Assembly: GCF_002006355.2 (NCBI RefSeq)
Contig: NZ_CP096980.1
Span: forward strand, 868,001-932,000
DNA length: 64,000 bases
Direction of reading: 5' to 3'
From: Clostridium felsineum DSM 794
Lineage (GTDB): Bacteria > Bacillota > Clostridia > Clostridiales > Clostridiaceae
Made by a program: the position numbers and the translations under genes. The notes beneath the pieces are model-generated. The model ran no database searches. It saw only the letters and a program-made list of their open reading frames with translations, and had not been told where the DNA came from. Positions 7,774 through 15,311 of this stretch are shown here, one piece after another (position 1 is the first letter of the stretch; every line of letters starts with the position of its first letter).

Positions 7774-8340
7774 TTAATGAATTTCCAGGCTTGATATGTT
7801 ATTAAATAAAACATAATCTTTTCTGTCAGGTGAATATTTAGTAGCTGGAATATTAAATATATAATATGATTGAAGGGTACCACCATTTGCTCTAAGATTA
7901 TACCAATGATTAAATTTGTTAAGTTCATCTTGAGTTAAAGAGTATTTTCTTATAGTTGAATTTTTCATTGACAAAGATAAAGTAGTGTTTCTATTAGCTG
8001 CAGGAATAGTATCAGTATAAATTTCAAAACATTCTATGGTATTAAAAAAAACAATAGCCTTTGTATCAGTGGAAACGTTGGCTGTTGAAAGATTAAATGT
8101 ATATGAATTTAATAAAGTACCACCATTTGCTCTAAGGTTATACCAATTAGTAAATTTGGTGAATTCATCCCTTGTTATGGTATATTGTATTTTAGTTGAG
8201 TCTTGCATAAACAAAGTTAAAGTAATATTGGTATTTTGTGTATCCTTTAAATTAGTATTAGTAGATGCAAAGGCCTTGGAAAAGCTGCCCAAGGTTAAAA
8301 TCAGAAAGGCTAAAAATAATATTTTTAATAATTTTTTCAT
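7774..8340 (-). CDS. Secreted protein with two copies of the same repeat domain (paralog)
   Basis: A 188-residue paralog of the next gene downstream, evidently a tandem duplicate. Signal peptide at residues 1-25 (LLKILFLAFLILTLGSFSKA). Two repeat copies follow (about 38-108 and 114-188), both with the WYNLRANGGTL motif and a DYVLF-N-I or AIVFF-N-I end strand. Being exported and lacking an LPXTG or other anchor, it is probably released or held non-covalently at the wall. It is the first gene of the pair, with TAGGAGGATT before the ATG. Confidence 0.75.
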   Translation of the reverse strand: MKKLLKILFLAFLILTLGSFSKAFASTNTNLKDTQNTNITLTLFMQDSTKIQYTITRDEFTKFTNWYNLRANGGTLLNSYTFNLSTANVSTDTKAIVFFNTIECFEIYTDTIPAANRNTTLSLSMKNSTIRKYSLTQDELNKFNHWYNLRANGGTLQSYYIFNIPATKYSPDRKDYVLFNNISSLEIH

Positions 8341-8498
8341 TGTAAAATCCTCCTAAATAGGTTTTAATAATACATAAGTAAGTATCGTGAGTTTATTGAA
8401 AAACTTTACATTAATGGAATTTAAGTAATAACTATCTTTTATGTAATTTTGTTTCTAATGTAAACATATTTTTTATTGCCACGATAAACAATAATAGA

Positions 8499-8614
8499 TA
8501 TATAAGGTGTAAAGAAGTTCTTACATTATTACTTTTAAAATATCACTACTTAACAGGTTAGAATTTAGGATATTTTAAAAGCCAGAAGGTATTAGAACTT
8601 TCACACCTTATATA
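8499..8614. repeat. Nested inverted repeat (116 bp) upstream of the TPR gene
   Basis: The outer arms TATATAAGGTGT (8499-8510) and ACACCTTATATA (8603-8614) are perfect. They extend inward as related AAAGAAGTTCT and AGAACTTTC. The inner arms CTTTTAAAATATC (8532-8544) and GATATTTTAAAAG (8569-8581) are also perfect, and the centre has TAAC-AG-GTTA. ATATAAGGTG appears a third time at 8635-8645 as the TPR ribosome site. This could be a structured leader RNA, a MITE-like element or a double operator. The rest of 8341-8650 holds nothing else I can identify. Confidence 0.6.
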
Positions 8615-8650
8615 TAATGTAAAAAATACTAGTATATATAAGGTGAGAAT

Positions 8651-9877
8651 ATGGATAAGACAAAGAGAATTTATAAGAAGGCACTTCAGAATTTTGAAAA
8701 TGGATACATAGATAAGGCTATTGAACTTTGTGATGAGTGTATATCAGCAGATATAAGTAGTAATTCGGCACTGGATTTAAAGGCAATGCTGTGCTATTTT
8801 AAAGGAAATTTAAATGAAGCAAAAACAGTATGGAAGCTGAATGTAGAGGCAAATGATGATATTTCAGCGAAGAGGTATTTAAATGATGTTGCGGCTGATG
8901 AGGAAAGATTGAATTATTATGTTAGAGCTCTCAAATGTATAAAGAAAATGGAAATAAAGGAGGCACTAAAGCTTCTAGAAAACTGTTCAAAAAGCTCCTA
9001 TAATTGTATAAATGTTTATAACTATAAGGCAGTATGCTATATAAAACAAGGAAGGTATAAGAAGGCAGAAGAAAGTATTGAGAAGGTGCTGAAAATTGAC
9101 AGAAATAACGAGAAAGCACTTTCTATTAAGAAAGAATTGATAGATTTAGGAGTAATAAAAGGTAAAATAAGTTTCAAAAAGATGTATAAACCATTGGCAG
9201 CTTTAGTTGTAATACTGCTTATTGCATTTGGAGGCTTTGAAATCAAAAATTATCTTAAAACTAATAAGGTAGAACCTAAGAAGGTTGCAACTAAAAAGGT
9301 AATAAAAAAAGAAAGTGTTAAAAAACCAGAAAAGAAGATAGAAGTACCAGTTAAAGAAGAGGTATTTAATACTTCAGAGCTTCAAGGCGCAGTTGATAAT
9401 AAAAATTTTGATAAAATATATGAATACGTTGAAAAATGGCAGGGAAACAACAGTTTAAAGGTAAATGATAAAATTTTGTTATCAAAGGCAACAGATATGT
9501 TACTAAGTGAGGGTGTTGAATATTTTTATAAATCAGCAACTGATCTTATTAAGAGCAAAAATTATGAGGGTGCAAAGATAAACCTTTTAAAGGCATATAA
9601 ATATGGAGAAAAAAACTATTTATATGCAGATATAATTTATTTTACAGGAGAAACCTATAAAAATACCAATGATGTAGAAGGGGCAATGAATTATTATAAA
9701 TTATATGATCAAAAATTTGAAAAGGGAAGTTATGAGGAAACTGTTTTGTATAATTTAGCTATTTTAAATAAGGATGTAAATATTGAGGATGCTAAAAAAT
9801 ACGCTGAAAAGCTTTCAGATAACTATCCTAAATCAATTTATAATAATTCTAATATAACTAATATACTAAATAAATAA
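8651..9877 (+). CDS. TPR-repeat protein with a central membrane anchor
   Basis: A 408-residue protein. Residues 1-165 contain tetratricopeptide-like helical repeats (for example YNCINVYNYKAVCYIKQGRY). One transmembrane helix lies at about 180-197 (LAALVVILLIAFGGF), followed by a Lys/Glu-rich linker (KKVATKKVIKKESVKK) and a second TPR-like helical region (about 235-408) with a YADIIYFTGETYKNTNDVEGA-type repeat. TPR domains on both sides of the membrane suggest a scaffold; no enzymatic motif is present. ATG 8651 has AAGGTGAG upstream. It appears monocistronic, with its own structured upstream region. Confidence 0.75.
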   Translation: MDKTKRIYKKALQNFENGYIDKAIELCDECISADISSNSALDLKAMLCYFKGNLNEAKTVWKLNVEANDDISAKRYLNDVAADEERLNYYVRALKCIKKMEIKEALKLLENCSKSSYNCINVYNYKAVCYIKQGRYKKAEESIEKVLKIDRNNEKALSIKKELIDLGVIKGKISFKKMYKPLAALVVILLIAFGGFEIKNYLKTNKVEPKKVATKKVIKKESVKKPEKKIEVPVKEEVFNTSELQGAVDNKNFDKIYEYVEKWQGNNSLKVNDKILLSKATDMLLSEGVEYFYKSATDLIKSKNYEGAKINLLKAYKYGEKNYLYADIIYFTGETYKNTNDVEGAMNYYKLYDQKFEKGSYEETVLYNLAILNKDVNIEDAKKYAEKLSDNYPKSIYNNSNITNILNK

Positions 9878-9954
9878 ATTAATTCAGTACAATTATTTAA
9901 AAACAAAATTATATTATAAGTATGATATGATTATAATATAATATGTATAAAAGA

Positions 9955-9982
9955 TTGACATTATTTTAGAGCATGATAAAAT
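9955..9982 (+). promoter_or_regulatory. Sigma-A promoter of the thioredoxin operon
   Basis: TTGACA (9955-9960), 16 bases, TAAAAT (9977-9982), with an extended -10 TG at 9974-9975. The trxA start codon is about 40 bases downstream. Confidence 0.7.
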
Positions 9983-9993
9983 ATAATTACAAC

Positions 9994-10010
9994 ATACCCT
10001 ATGGGGGTAT
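9994..10010. promoter_or_regulatory. CsoR/CstR-family operator in front of trxA
   Basis: ATACCCTATGGGGGTAT has perfect ATACCC/GGGTAT arms. The ATACCC...GGGTAT pattern is what CsoR (copper) and CstR (persulfide) repressors bind in Gram-positive bacteria. It sits just downstream of the -10 box and before the trxA ribosome site, a position suited to repression. Which ligand applies cannot be told from the site. Confidence 0.6.
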
Positions 10011-10025
10011 CAAGGAGGAATAAAA

Positions 10026-10343
10026 ATGGTAAAAGAAATTAATGATTCTATTTTTGATGAAGAAATAAAAGCTTCAGGAGAACCTGTGATAGTTGACTTT
10101 TGGGCACCATGGTGTGGACCTTGCAAAATGCTTGGACCTGTAATAGAAGAGGTATCAGAAGAACTCCAAGGAAAAGCAAAGTTTACAAAAGTTAATGTGG
10201 ATGATAATCCAGGAGTGGCAAGTAAATTCGGAATTGCAAGTATACCTACAGTTATGATATTTAAAGACGGAAATCCAGTAGATACTTTAGTAGGCTTTAG
10301 ACCTAAACAATCAATTACAGCTGCTATAGAGAAACACATATAA
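10026..10343 (+). CDS. trxA: Thioredoxin
   Basis: A 105-residue classic thioredoxin with the redox motif WAPWCGPCKM (Cys30, Cys33), the cis-proline in SIPTVMIF and the usual buried Asp. It reduces protein disulfides in the cytoplasm and is itself reduced by the flavoprotein encoded six bases downstream. ATG 10026 is preceded by AAGGAGGAA. Control is probably through the CsoR/CstR-like operator just upstream, which would tie the pair to metal or sulfane-sulfur stress. Confidence 0.96.
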   Translation: MVKEINDSIFDEEIKASGEPVIVDFWAPWCGPCKMLGPVIEEVSEELQGKAKFTKVNVDDNPGVASKFGIASIPTVMIFKDGNPVDTLVGFRPKQSITAAIEKHI

Positions 10344-10348
10344 GAAAA

Positions 10349-11203
10349 ATGGAAAGATATGATATTGCAATAATAGGAAGTGGACCTGCTGGTCTAGCTT
10401 CCGCAATAAATGCAAAAACAAGAAATAGAAAAGTTATTGTGTTTGGAAGCAGTGATTTAAGTAAGAAGCTAACTTTGGCACCTAAAATAGACAATTACCT
10501 TGGCTTTTATGGCATAAAGGGAGCTGAGCTTAGGGATAAGTTTAAAGAACACATAGATAACATGGGTATACAAATAGAAAATGTAAAGGTTAATAATATA
10601 TATGCAATGGGAGAATATTTCTCAATAATGACTAGTGGTGATACTTATGAAGCCACTAAGGTAATACTTGCTATGGGTATGGAACACACAAAACCGTTAA
10701 ATGGAGAAGATAAATTTTTAGGAAGAGGAGTAGGTTATTGCGCTACTTGTGATGCTCCTTTGTACAAAAATAAAGTTGTAACTATAGTGGGATACAATAA
10801 GGAAGCAGAAAGTGAAGCAAATTATTTATCTGAACTTGCATCTAAAGTATATTATGTTCCAATGTATAGAGATGATTATGAACTAACTCAAGAGGTAGAG
10901 CTTGTAAAAGATACTCCCGTTGAAATTGTAGGACAAAATAAAGTGGAAAAGCTTAAGCTTAAGTTGAGAGAGCTTGAAACAGATGGAGTATTTGTGCTTA
11001 AAGATAGTGCACCTCCAGAGCAGCTTGTTCCTGGACTTGAAGTTGAAGATGGTCACATAAAGGTAAACAGAAAGATGGAGACCAATATTGAAGGGTGTTA
11101 TGCCGCAGGAGACTGTACAGGGAGACCTTATCAATATATGAAGTCTGTAGGAGAAGGTCAGGTAGCAGCACTTAATGCTGTAGAAAAATTATATAGAAAA
11201 TAA
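10349..11203 (+). CDS. Thioredoxin reductase, ferredoxin-dependent flavin type (FFTR-like)
   Basis: A 284-residue flavoprotein of the thioredoxin reductase fold. FAD binding is clear: IIGSGPAGLASA near the N-terminus and GCYAAGDCTG near the C-terminus. The redox pair is CATC (Cys131, Cys134). The NADPH domain is degenerate: where normal reductases have GGGDSA-like and HRRxxxR motifs, this protein reads IVGYNKEAESEA and VPMYRDDYE. That loss, and its short length, match the ferredoxin-dependent thioredoxin reductases described from clostridia, one of which I recall from C. acetobutylicum beside a thioredoxin gene. It would couple reduced ferredoxin to thioredoxin. Co-transcribed with trxA. Confidence 0.85.
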   Translation: MERYDIAIIGSGPAGLASAINAKTRNRKVIVFGSSDLSKKLTLAPKIDNYLGFYGIKGAELRDKFKEHIDNMGIQIENVKVNNIYAMGEYFSIMTSGDTYEATKVILAMGMEHTKPLNGEDKFLGRGVGYCATCDAPLYKNKVVTIVGYNKEAESEANYLSELASKVYYVPMYRDDYELTQEVELVKDTPVEIVGQNKVEKLKLKLRELETDGVFVLKDSAPPEQLVPGLEVEDGHIKVNRKMETNIEGCYAAGDCTGRPYQYMKSVGEGQVAALNAVEKLYRK

Positions 11204-11204
11204 T

Positions 11205-11279
11205 AAGGATGATACTTTCATTTTACTGCAAGAAACCCCTAATAGGCTTTTGCAGTAAAATGAAAGAAAAATCATCCTT
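11205..11279. terminator. Long bidirectional hairpin between convergent genes
   Basis: AAGGATGAT (11205-11213) pairs with ATCATCCTT (11271-11279). Inside it a perfect 17-bp stem runs CTTTCATTTTACTGCAA (11215-11231) with TTGCAGTAAAATGAAAG (11250-11266). It fills the whole gap between the reductase stop and the convergent hydrolase stop. Unusually long for a terminator. Confidence 0.7.
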
Positions 11280-11285
11280 ATTATT

Positions 11286-11870
11286 TTATTGTTTATATGT
11301 TTTAAAAAATACGTGGTTGCCTATAACTTTTACATTTTCTTTTTGTATGTTATTCATCCATTCGGATGTTGATATTCTAGGGTTATAAAAATACATAGCT
11401 TTAGGTGTAGGATCCTTACCATGCAAAGCATCCATAACTGCATTGTAGCAGTCTTCATTTGGTGTTACCGCTATTTCACCATCTTTAATACAGGAAAATG
11501 CATACTTTTGTTTAATTACATCACCTATGGATTTTGGAAACTCAGGATTTTGAAGCCTATTCAAAATTACTGAGGCTACAGCAACCTTCCCCTCATATGG
11601 TTCTGAACAGCTTTCAGCATATACCACCTGTGCCATTAAGTTAATATCATTATTGGTGATATAAATAGAATTGCCATTTGGATTGAAGACCTGAACAGAA
11701 TCTACTTTTTCATCGTATAAGTTTTTCTCCGCTTTATCTTCTTTTACTATGGATAAAGGATTATAAGGTATTCCCTCCTTTGGTTTAAAAAAAATTTTTG
11801 CACTACAAGTATTAGGTAGACAGCATAAAATTAAAGTAAAAAATATAATAGCCCAAATAAATTTTTTCAT
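11286..11870 (-). CDS. Exported cell-wall hydrolase, SleB/CwlJ catalytic domain
   Basis: A 194-residue protein with a signal peptide (residues 1-24, ending NTCSA), a short linker and a Hydrolase_2 domain (about 75-194). The catalytic Glu lies in NLMAQVVYAESCSEP, and the family stretches VASVILNRLQNPEFP and YFYNPRISTSEWM are present. Family members are lytic transglycosylases that open spore cortex or vegetative peptidoglycan. No peptidoglycan-binding domain is attached, unlike SleB itself, so vegetative wall growth is as likely as germination. A c-di-AMP riboswitch ends about 16 bases upstream of its ATG, so it should respond to the second messenger made by cdaA 1.4 kb away. Confidence 0.85.
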   Translation of the reverse strand: MKKFIWAIIFFTLILCCLPNTCSAKIFFKPKEGIPYNPLSIVKEDKAEKNLYDEKVDSVQVFNPNGNSIYITNNDINLMAQVVYAESCSEPYEGKVAVASVILNRLQNPEFPKSIGDVIKQKYAFSCIKDGEIAVTPNEDCYNAVMDALHGKDPTPKAMYFYNPRISTSEWMNNIQKENVKVIGNHVFFKTYKQ

Positions 11871-11886
11871 TAATCTTCCTCCTTTT

Positions 11887-11977
11887 ATTATACGAGGTTA
11901 GCTGACGGATTCGGTAAAGGCACAAACCTACGCATAAATGCGATTCACCCCCAAAGATTGGTTTCCCCGTTTTTATA
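11887..11977 (-). promoter_or_regulatory. c-di-AMP riboswitch (ydaO/yuaA class)
   Basis: On the minus strand the conserved blocks appear in order: ACGGGGAAACCA, CTTTGGGGGTGAATCG, and finally CCGAATCCGTCAGCTAACCT. These are the hallmark segments of the ydaO motif, normally an OFF switch. The aptamer ends only a few bases before the hydrolase ribosome site (GGAGG at 11877-11882, complement), leaving no room for a separate terminator, so control of ribosome access is more likely here. Confidence 0.9.
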
Positions 11978-12074
11978 ATTTAGGCTAATGATATTATGCA
12001 CAAGATTATGAAAAAAATTCATTTAAACCATAAAAAATCTAAAAGGCTTTAAATTAGTACCTTAAGGTAAAATA

Positions 12075-13037
12075 TTATCTGAATAATTTATTAAATTCCT
12101 TAAGGTCTTCCTCAGTTTGTTTAAACTTATAATTAGAGTCGCTGTAAAGCTTATTAACCTCAGAAGTTGAGATGTAAGTATCAGATGAATTTTCTTCGTA
12201 GGTTAAAGCTGGTAAAAAGGATTTTATGTAAGCTTTGTAATCATTCATAGCTTTTTTTAGTGAAGAGAATACTTCAAGCTTGCTTTGAGGAATAGATAGA
12301 GTATTTAGATTTTGCTCGAAGTTATCAAGAGCGTTTTGGCTTTGTTCTATTTTATTTATTACATAAGTATAAGAAATTTTTTTGTTCCTAGCATTTTCGG
12401 CATAGGAGTCAAAATTGGTTAATATAGACTTAAATTCATTTACCATAGTAGAAAAATTGGTAGTAAATTCTTCGACTTCCTCAGATGAAACAGTGTTATA
12501 CTTTTTTAAGGCTTCTTTTTCAGAAAAATAGTGTTTAGAATTATAAATAAGGTCTATAAATTTATCTATTTTGAGCAAATCTTTTTTCATACAGTTTACT
12601 CTAGAATATTGTTTTAAGCATGAATTTCTATATTTATCTAATGAATGAATTGATGTGGATATATTAGGATCTTCTGAATTATTTATGCAAAGTATAAGCT
12701 GCTTGTAGGCTAAAATATTTCCACTTAGACCTGTTTTTAGGTCTTGTACCACATATTTGTACTTATTTACTTCATGTAGTTTATTTAGATGATTTTGGGC
12801 CTTTATAAGTAGATTGATACTTTTAGTAACATTTGTTTTAGTATTTTTAATATCAAAGCTTGAAGAAATATTATTTGCAGTGTTAATTGAGGATGCAATT
12901 GTTTCAATAGAGTGTTCATAATCTCTATAATAGCTTATAATAAATAAATTATAGGTTACAGAAAAAACAAGAACACACGATAATATTGACATAAATATAA
13001 TGAAGGCCGTTTTTTTATTTAAAAATTTTTTCTTCAT
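12075..13037 (-). CDS. Membrane-anchored hypothetical protein, helical
   Basis: About 320 residues. One N-terminal transmembrane helix (roughly 12-32, AFIIFMSILSCVLVFSVTY) is followed by a long, mostly helical extracellular region rich in Lys, Asn and Ser with coiled-coil character. No catalytic motif is visible and I do not recognise the family. I start it at ATG 13037 because AAGGAG sits nine bases before it; the TTG nine bases further upstream has no spacing from that site. It lies alone between the riboswitch-controlled hydrolase and the divergent c-di-AMP synthase operon, so an envelope role is plausible but unproven. Confidence 0.6.
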   Translation of the reverse strand: MKKKFLNKKTAFIIFMSILSCVLVFSVTYNLFIISYYRDYEHSIETIASSINTANNISSSFDIKNTKTNVTKSINLLIKAQNHLNKLHEVNKYKYVVQDLKTGLSGNILAYKQLILCINNSEDPNISTSIHSLDKYRNSCLKQYSRVNCMKKDLLKIDKFIDLIYNSKHYFSEKEALKKYNTVSSEEVEEFTTNFSTMVNEFKSILTNFDSYAENARNKKISYTYVINKIEQSQNALDNFEQNLNTLSIPQSKLEVFSSLKKAMNDYKAYIKSFLPALTYEENSSDTYISTSEVNKLYSDSNYKFKQTEEDLKEFNKLFR

Positions 13038-13213
13038 GTTTATCAACTCCTTATGTATATAATTATGTAAAAATCTATATATATATTCTTTTATTTATAG
13101 GGAAGACCAATTAAATCGTTTTGATGGAATATTAAGGGGAAATGTAAAATTATATTAAATAAACATTAATAAAAAATTATAAATTTAAAATATATAATTA
13201 TATCTGCTTAGTG

Positions 13214-13219
13214 TATAAT
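13214..13219 (+). promoter_or_regulatory. Possible -10 box of the cdaA operon
   Basis: TATAAT in the context GTGTATAAT, 51 bases before the cdaA start. No convincing -35 box lies 17 bases upstream, so this is tentative. The rest of the 13038-13269 gap shows nothing else. Confidence 0.35.
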
Positions 13220-13269
13220 TAAGTGTGGAATAGCAGAGGTTTATATAATATTATGGAGGTGAAAAAAGT

Positions 13270-14115
13270 TTGGAATTAATAGACATAATACAAAACTCAC
13301 TAAAAGGATTAAATATTTGGTCCATAGTAGATATACTTGTTGTTACATATATTTTTTATAAAACCTACAGTATAATAAAAGAAACCAGAGCCATGCAGCT
13401 ACTAAAGGGTGTGCTATTAATAATTCTATTAATACCTTTAAGTGATATTTTTCATCTTACTATGTTAAATTGGATTCTTCAAAGAACTATAACTATAGGT
13501 GTTCTTTCTATGGTTATAATATTTCAACCAGAGATTAGAAGGGCCCTTGAGAGAATAGGCAGAAGTGCCTTTAAGGAAGGTCATATTCTTCAGGATAAGG
13601 ATACTGTAGATAAGATATTAAAGGAAGTTATTACCAGTGTTAAAAATTTAGCTGAAAGTAAAACAGGAGCACTTATCATAATTGAGCAGGCTACAGGACT
13701 TGAAGATATAATAAGTACAGGTACAAGAGTTGATGCAATAGTTTCAGCAGCTATCTTGGAAAATATATTTGTTGTAAATACACCACTTCATGATGGAGCG
13801 ACAATTATAAGAAATGGCAGAATAGTAGCAGCAGGATGTTTCTTGCCGCTTACTTCTAACAATGACATAAATAAAAAATTAGGAACAAGGCATAGAGCTG
13901 GAATTGGCATATCAGAGAATTCAGATGCCTTAGTTATAATAGTATCAGAAGAAACCGGCAATATATCTCTTGCTATAAATGGAAGGCTAACTAGAAACTA
14001 CACACCTAAAAAGTTGAAGGATATATTGATGAATATAATAATAAATAGATATAGTAAAAAAATTACTTATTGGGAGAAGGTGAAAGGGTGGAGAAAAAGA
14101 CAAAAAGAGAAATAA
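13270..14115 (+). CDS. cdaA: Diadenylate cyclase CdaA (c-di-AMP synthase)
   Basis: A 281-residue membrane enzyme that joins two ATP into cyclic di-AMP, which controls potassium, osmotic and wall homeostasis. Three N-terminal helices (about 15-85) anchor it. The DAC domain (about 95-265) shows both signature motifs: PLHDGATIIRNGRIVAAG (DGA) and GTRHRAGIGISE (RHR). The start is TTG 13270 behind GGAGGTG. It overlaps cdaR, its usual regulator. Its product should be sensed by the riboswitch at 11887-11977. Confidence 0.95.
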   Translation: MELIDIIQNSLKGLNIWSIVDILVVTYIFYKTYSIIKETRAMQLLKGVLLIILLIPLSDIFHLTMLNWILQRTITIGVLSMVIIFQPEIRRALERIGRSAFKEGHILQDKDTVDKILKEVITSVKNLAESKTGALIIIEQATGLEDIISTGTRVDAIVSAAILENIFVVNTPLHDGATIIRNGRIVAAGCFLPLTSNNDINKKLGTRHRAGIGISENSDALVIIVSEETGNISLAINGRLTRNYTPKKLKDILMNIIINRYSKKITYWEKVKGWRKRQKEK

Positions 14116-15299
14116 TAGTTAGAATAGCATGTTTTATAGCTGCATTTTGTTTGTGGCTTTATATTACTAATTATGAAAATCCTATTAAAACTTATAAAAT
14201 TAAAAATATACCAGTAACTATTAACAATATTGATTCTCTTAAGGATAATAATCTCACCTTAGCACCAAATCAAAAATTTGAAATTTCAGTTACTATAAAA
14301 GGAAATGCTACGGATGTTTATAAGGTTAAACAGAGCGAATTCAAAATAGTAGCCGATATAGCTTCGTATGCTGTTAAAAAAGGTGACAACAAGATTCCAG
14401 TACAAATAGTTAAATCGCCCAATAATATAAGTATAGTTCAAGAAGATAACATGTGGGTAAGTGTAAAAATTGATAAAATCGATAAAAAGGATGTATCAGT
14501 TGATATAAAAAAGCAGGGTAAAAATGCTTATACGGTGGGACTTTATGATGCATTTTCCACTCCATCAAAGGTGAGCGTTTCAGGAGCTTCAGAGCTAGTA
14601 AGTATGGTAGACCATGTTGAAGGAATTGTAGATATTAAAAGTGATGAAGCTGATAGCTTTGAGAGTAAGGTTAAACTTGAAGCAGTTGACGCTAAAGGAG
14701 CAGTAATAGGAGGAGTTGCTTTAGATACCAAAGAAGTTAATGTTACTTTAACTAAAAAAAAGAAAATAAAAAACGTTAGTATAAATGTTAAAACTACAGG
14801 CCAATCTCCTAGTGGTGTGAAGGTAAAAACTATTACACCGGTTGCAGACAGTGTACAAATAGAGGGGGTAAGCGAGGGAGTAAAAAATATAAACTCCCTA
14901 GATACCGAGCCAATAGATTTATCTAAAATATCAGCAGGTCAAACAGTTAAGGTAAGGCTTTTAGTTCCAGACGGCGTTAGAATTGTAAATTCAGATGATA
15001 GTATAAATGTAAAGGTAGATACAGATACTACAATTCAAAAGACTTTTAAGGTAAATATAACAACTTCAAATTTAGGTCAGAATTTAAAGGCGCAGCTTTC
15101 TAATGAAGTTTTAAATATAGTGGTGTCTGGTTATGTAACAGATATCAATAATATTAAAGATGGAGATATAAAGGCTAATATAGATCTTACTAATTTAGCA
15201 GAAGGAACCTATACAGAAGGTGTGAATGTTACATTACCTTCAGGAATTAGTAAGGTATCACAGGACTTAGACAAAGTAAATGTAACAATAACAAAATAA
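14088..15299 (+). CDS. cdaR: YbbR-domain protein CdaR, regulator of CdaA
   Basis: About 403 residues. A short cytoplasmic start and one transmembrane helix (FIAAFCLWLYITNYENP) lead to four YbbR-type beta-rich repeats outside the membrane. CdaR binds CdaA and adjusts its activity. I choose GTG 14088, which has GGAGAAGGTG about six bases upstream, over TTG 14070; this overlaps cdaA by 28 bases and implies translational coupling. In many Firmicutes glmM follows this pair, but here an FAD protein does, so glmM must be elsewhere. Confidence 0.88.
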   Translation: MEKKTKREIIVRIACFIAAFCLWLYITNYENPIKTYKIKNIPVTINNIDSLKDNNLTLAPNQKFEISVTIKGNATDVYKVKQSEFKIVADIASYAVKKGDNKIPVQIVKSPNNISIVQEDNMWVSVKIDKIDKKDVSVDIKKQGKNAYTVGLYDAFSTPSKVSVSGASELVSMVDHVEGIVDIKSDEADSFESKVKLEAVDAKGAVIGGVALDTKEVNVTLTKKKKIKNVSINVKTTGQSPSGVKVKTITPVADSVQIEGVSEGVKNINSLDTEPIDLSKISAGQTVKVRLLVPDGVRIVNSDDSINVKVDTDTTIQKTFKVNITTSNLGQNLKAQLSNEVLNIVVSGYVTDINNIKDGDIKANIDLTNLAEGTYTEGVNVTLPSGISKVSQDLDKVNVTITK

Positions 15300-15311
15300 G
15301 GAGAGCGTACA

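Noticed and set aside
10010..10339. 109-residue minus-strand frame opposite trxA
   Set aside because: Exact shadow of thioredoxin, with no ribosome site or recognisable protein.
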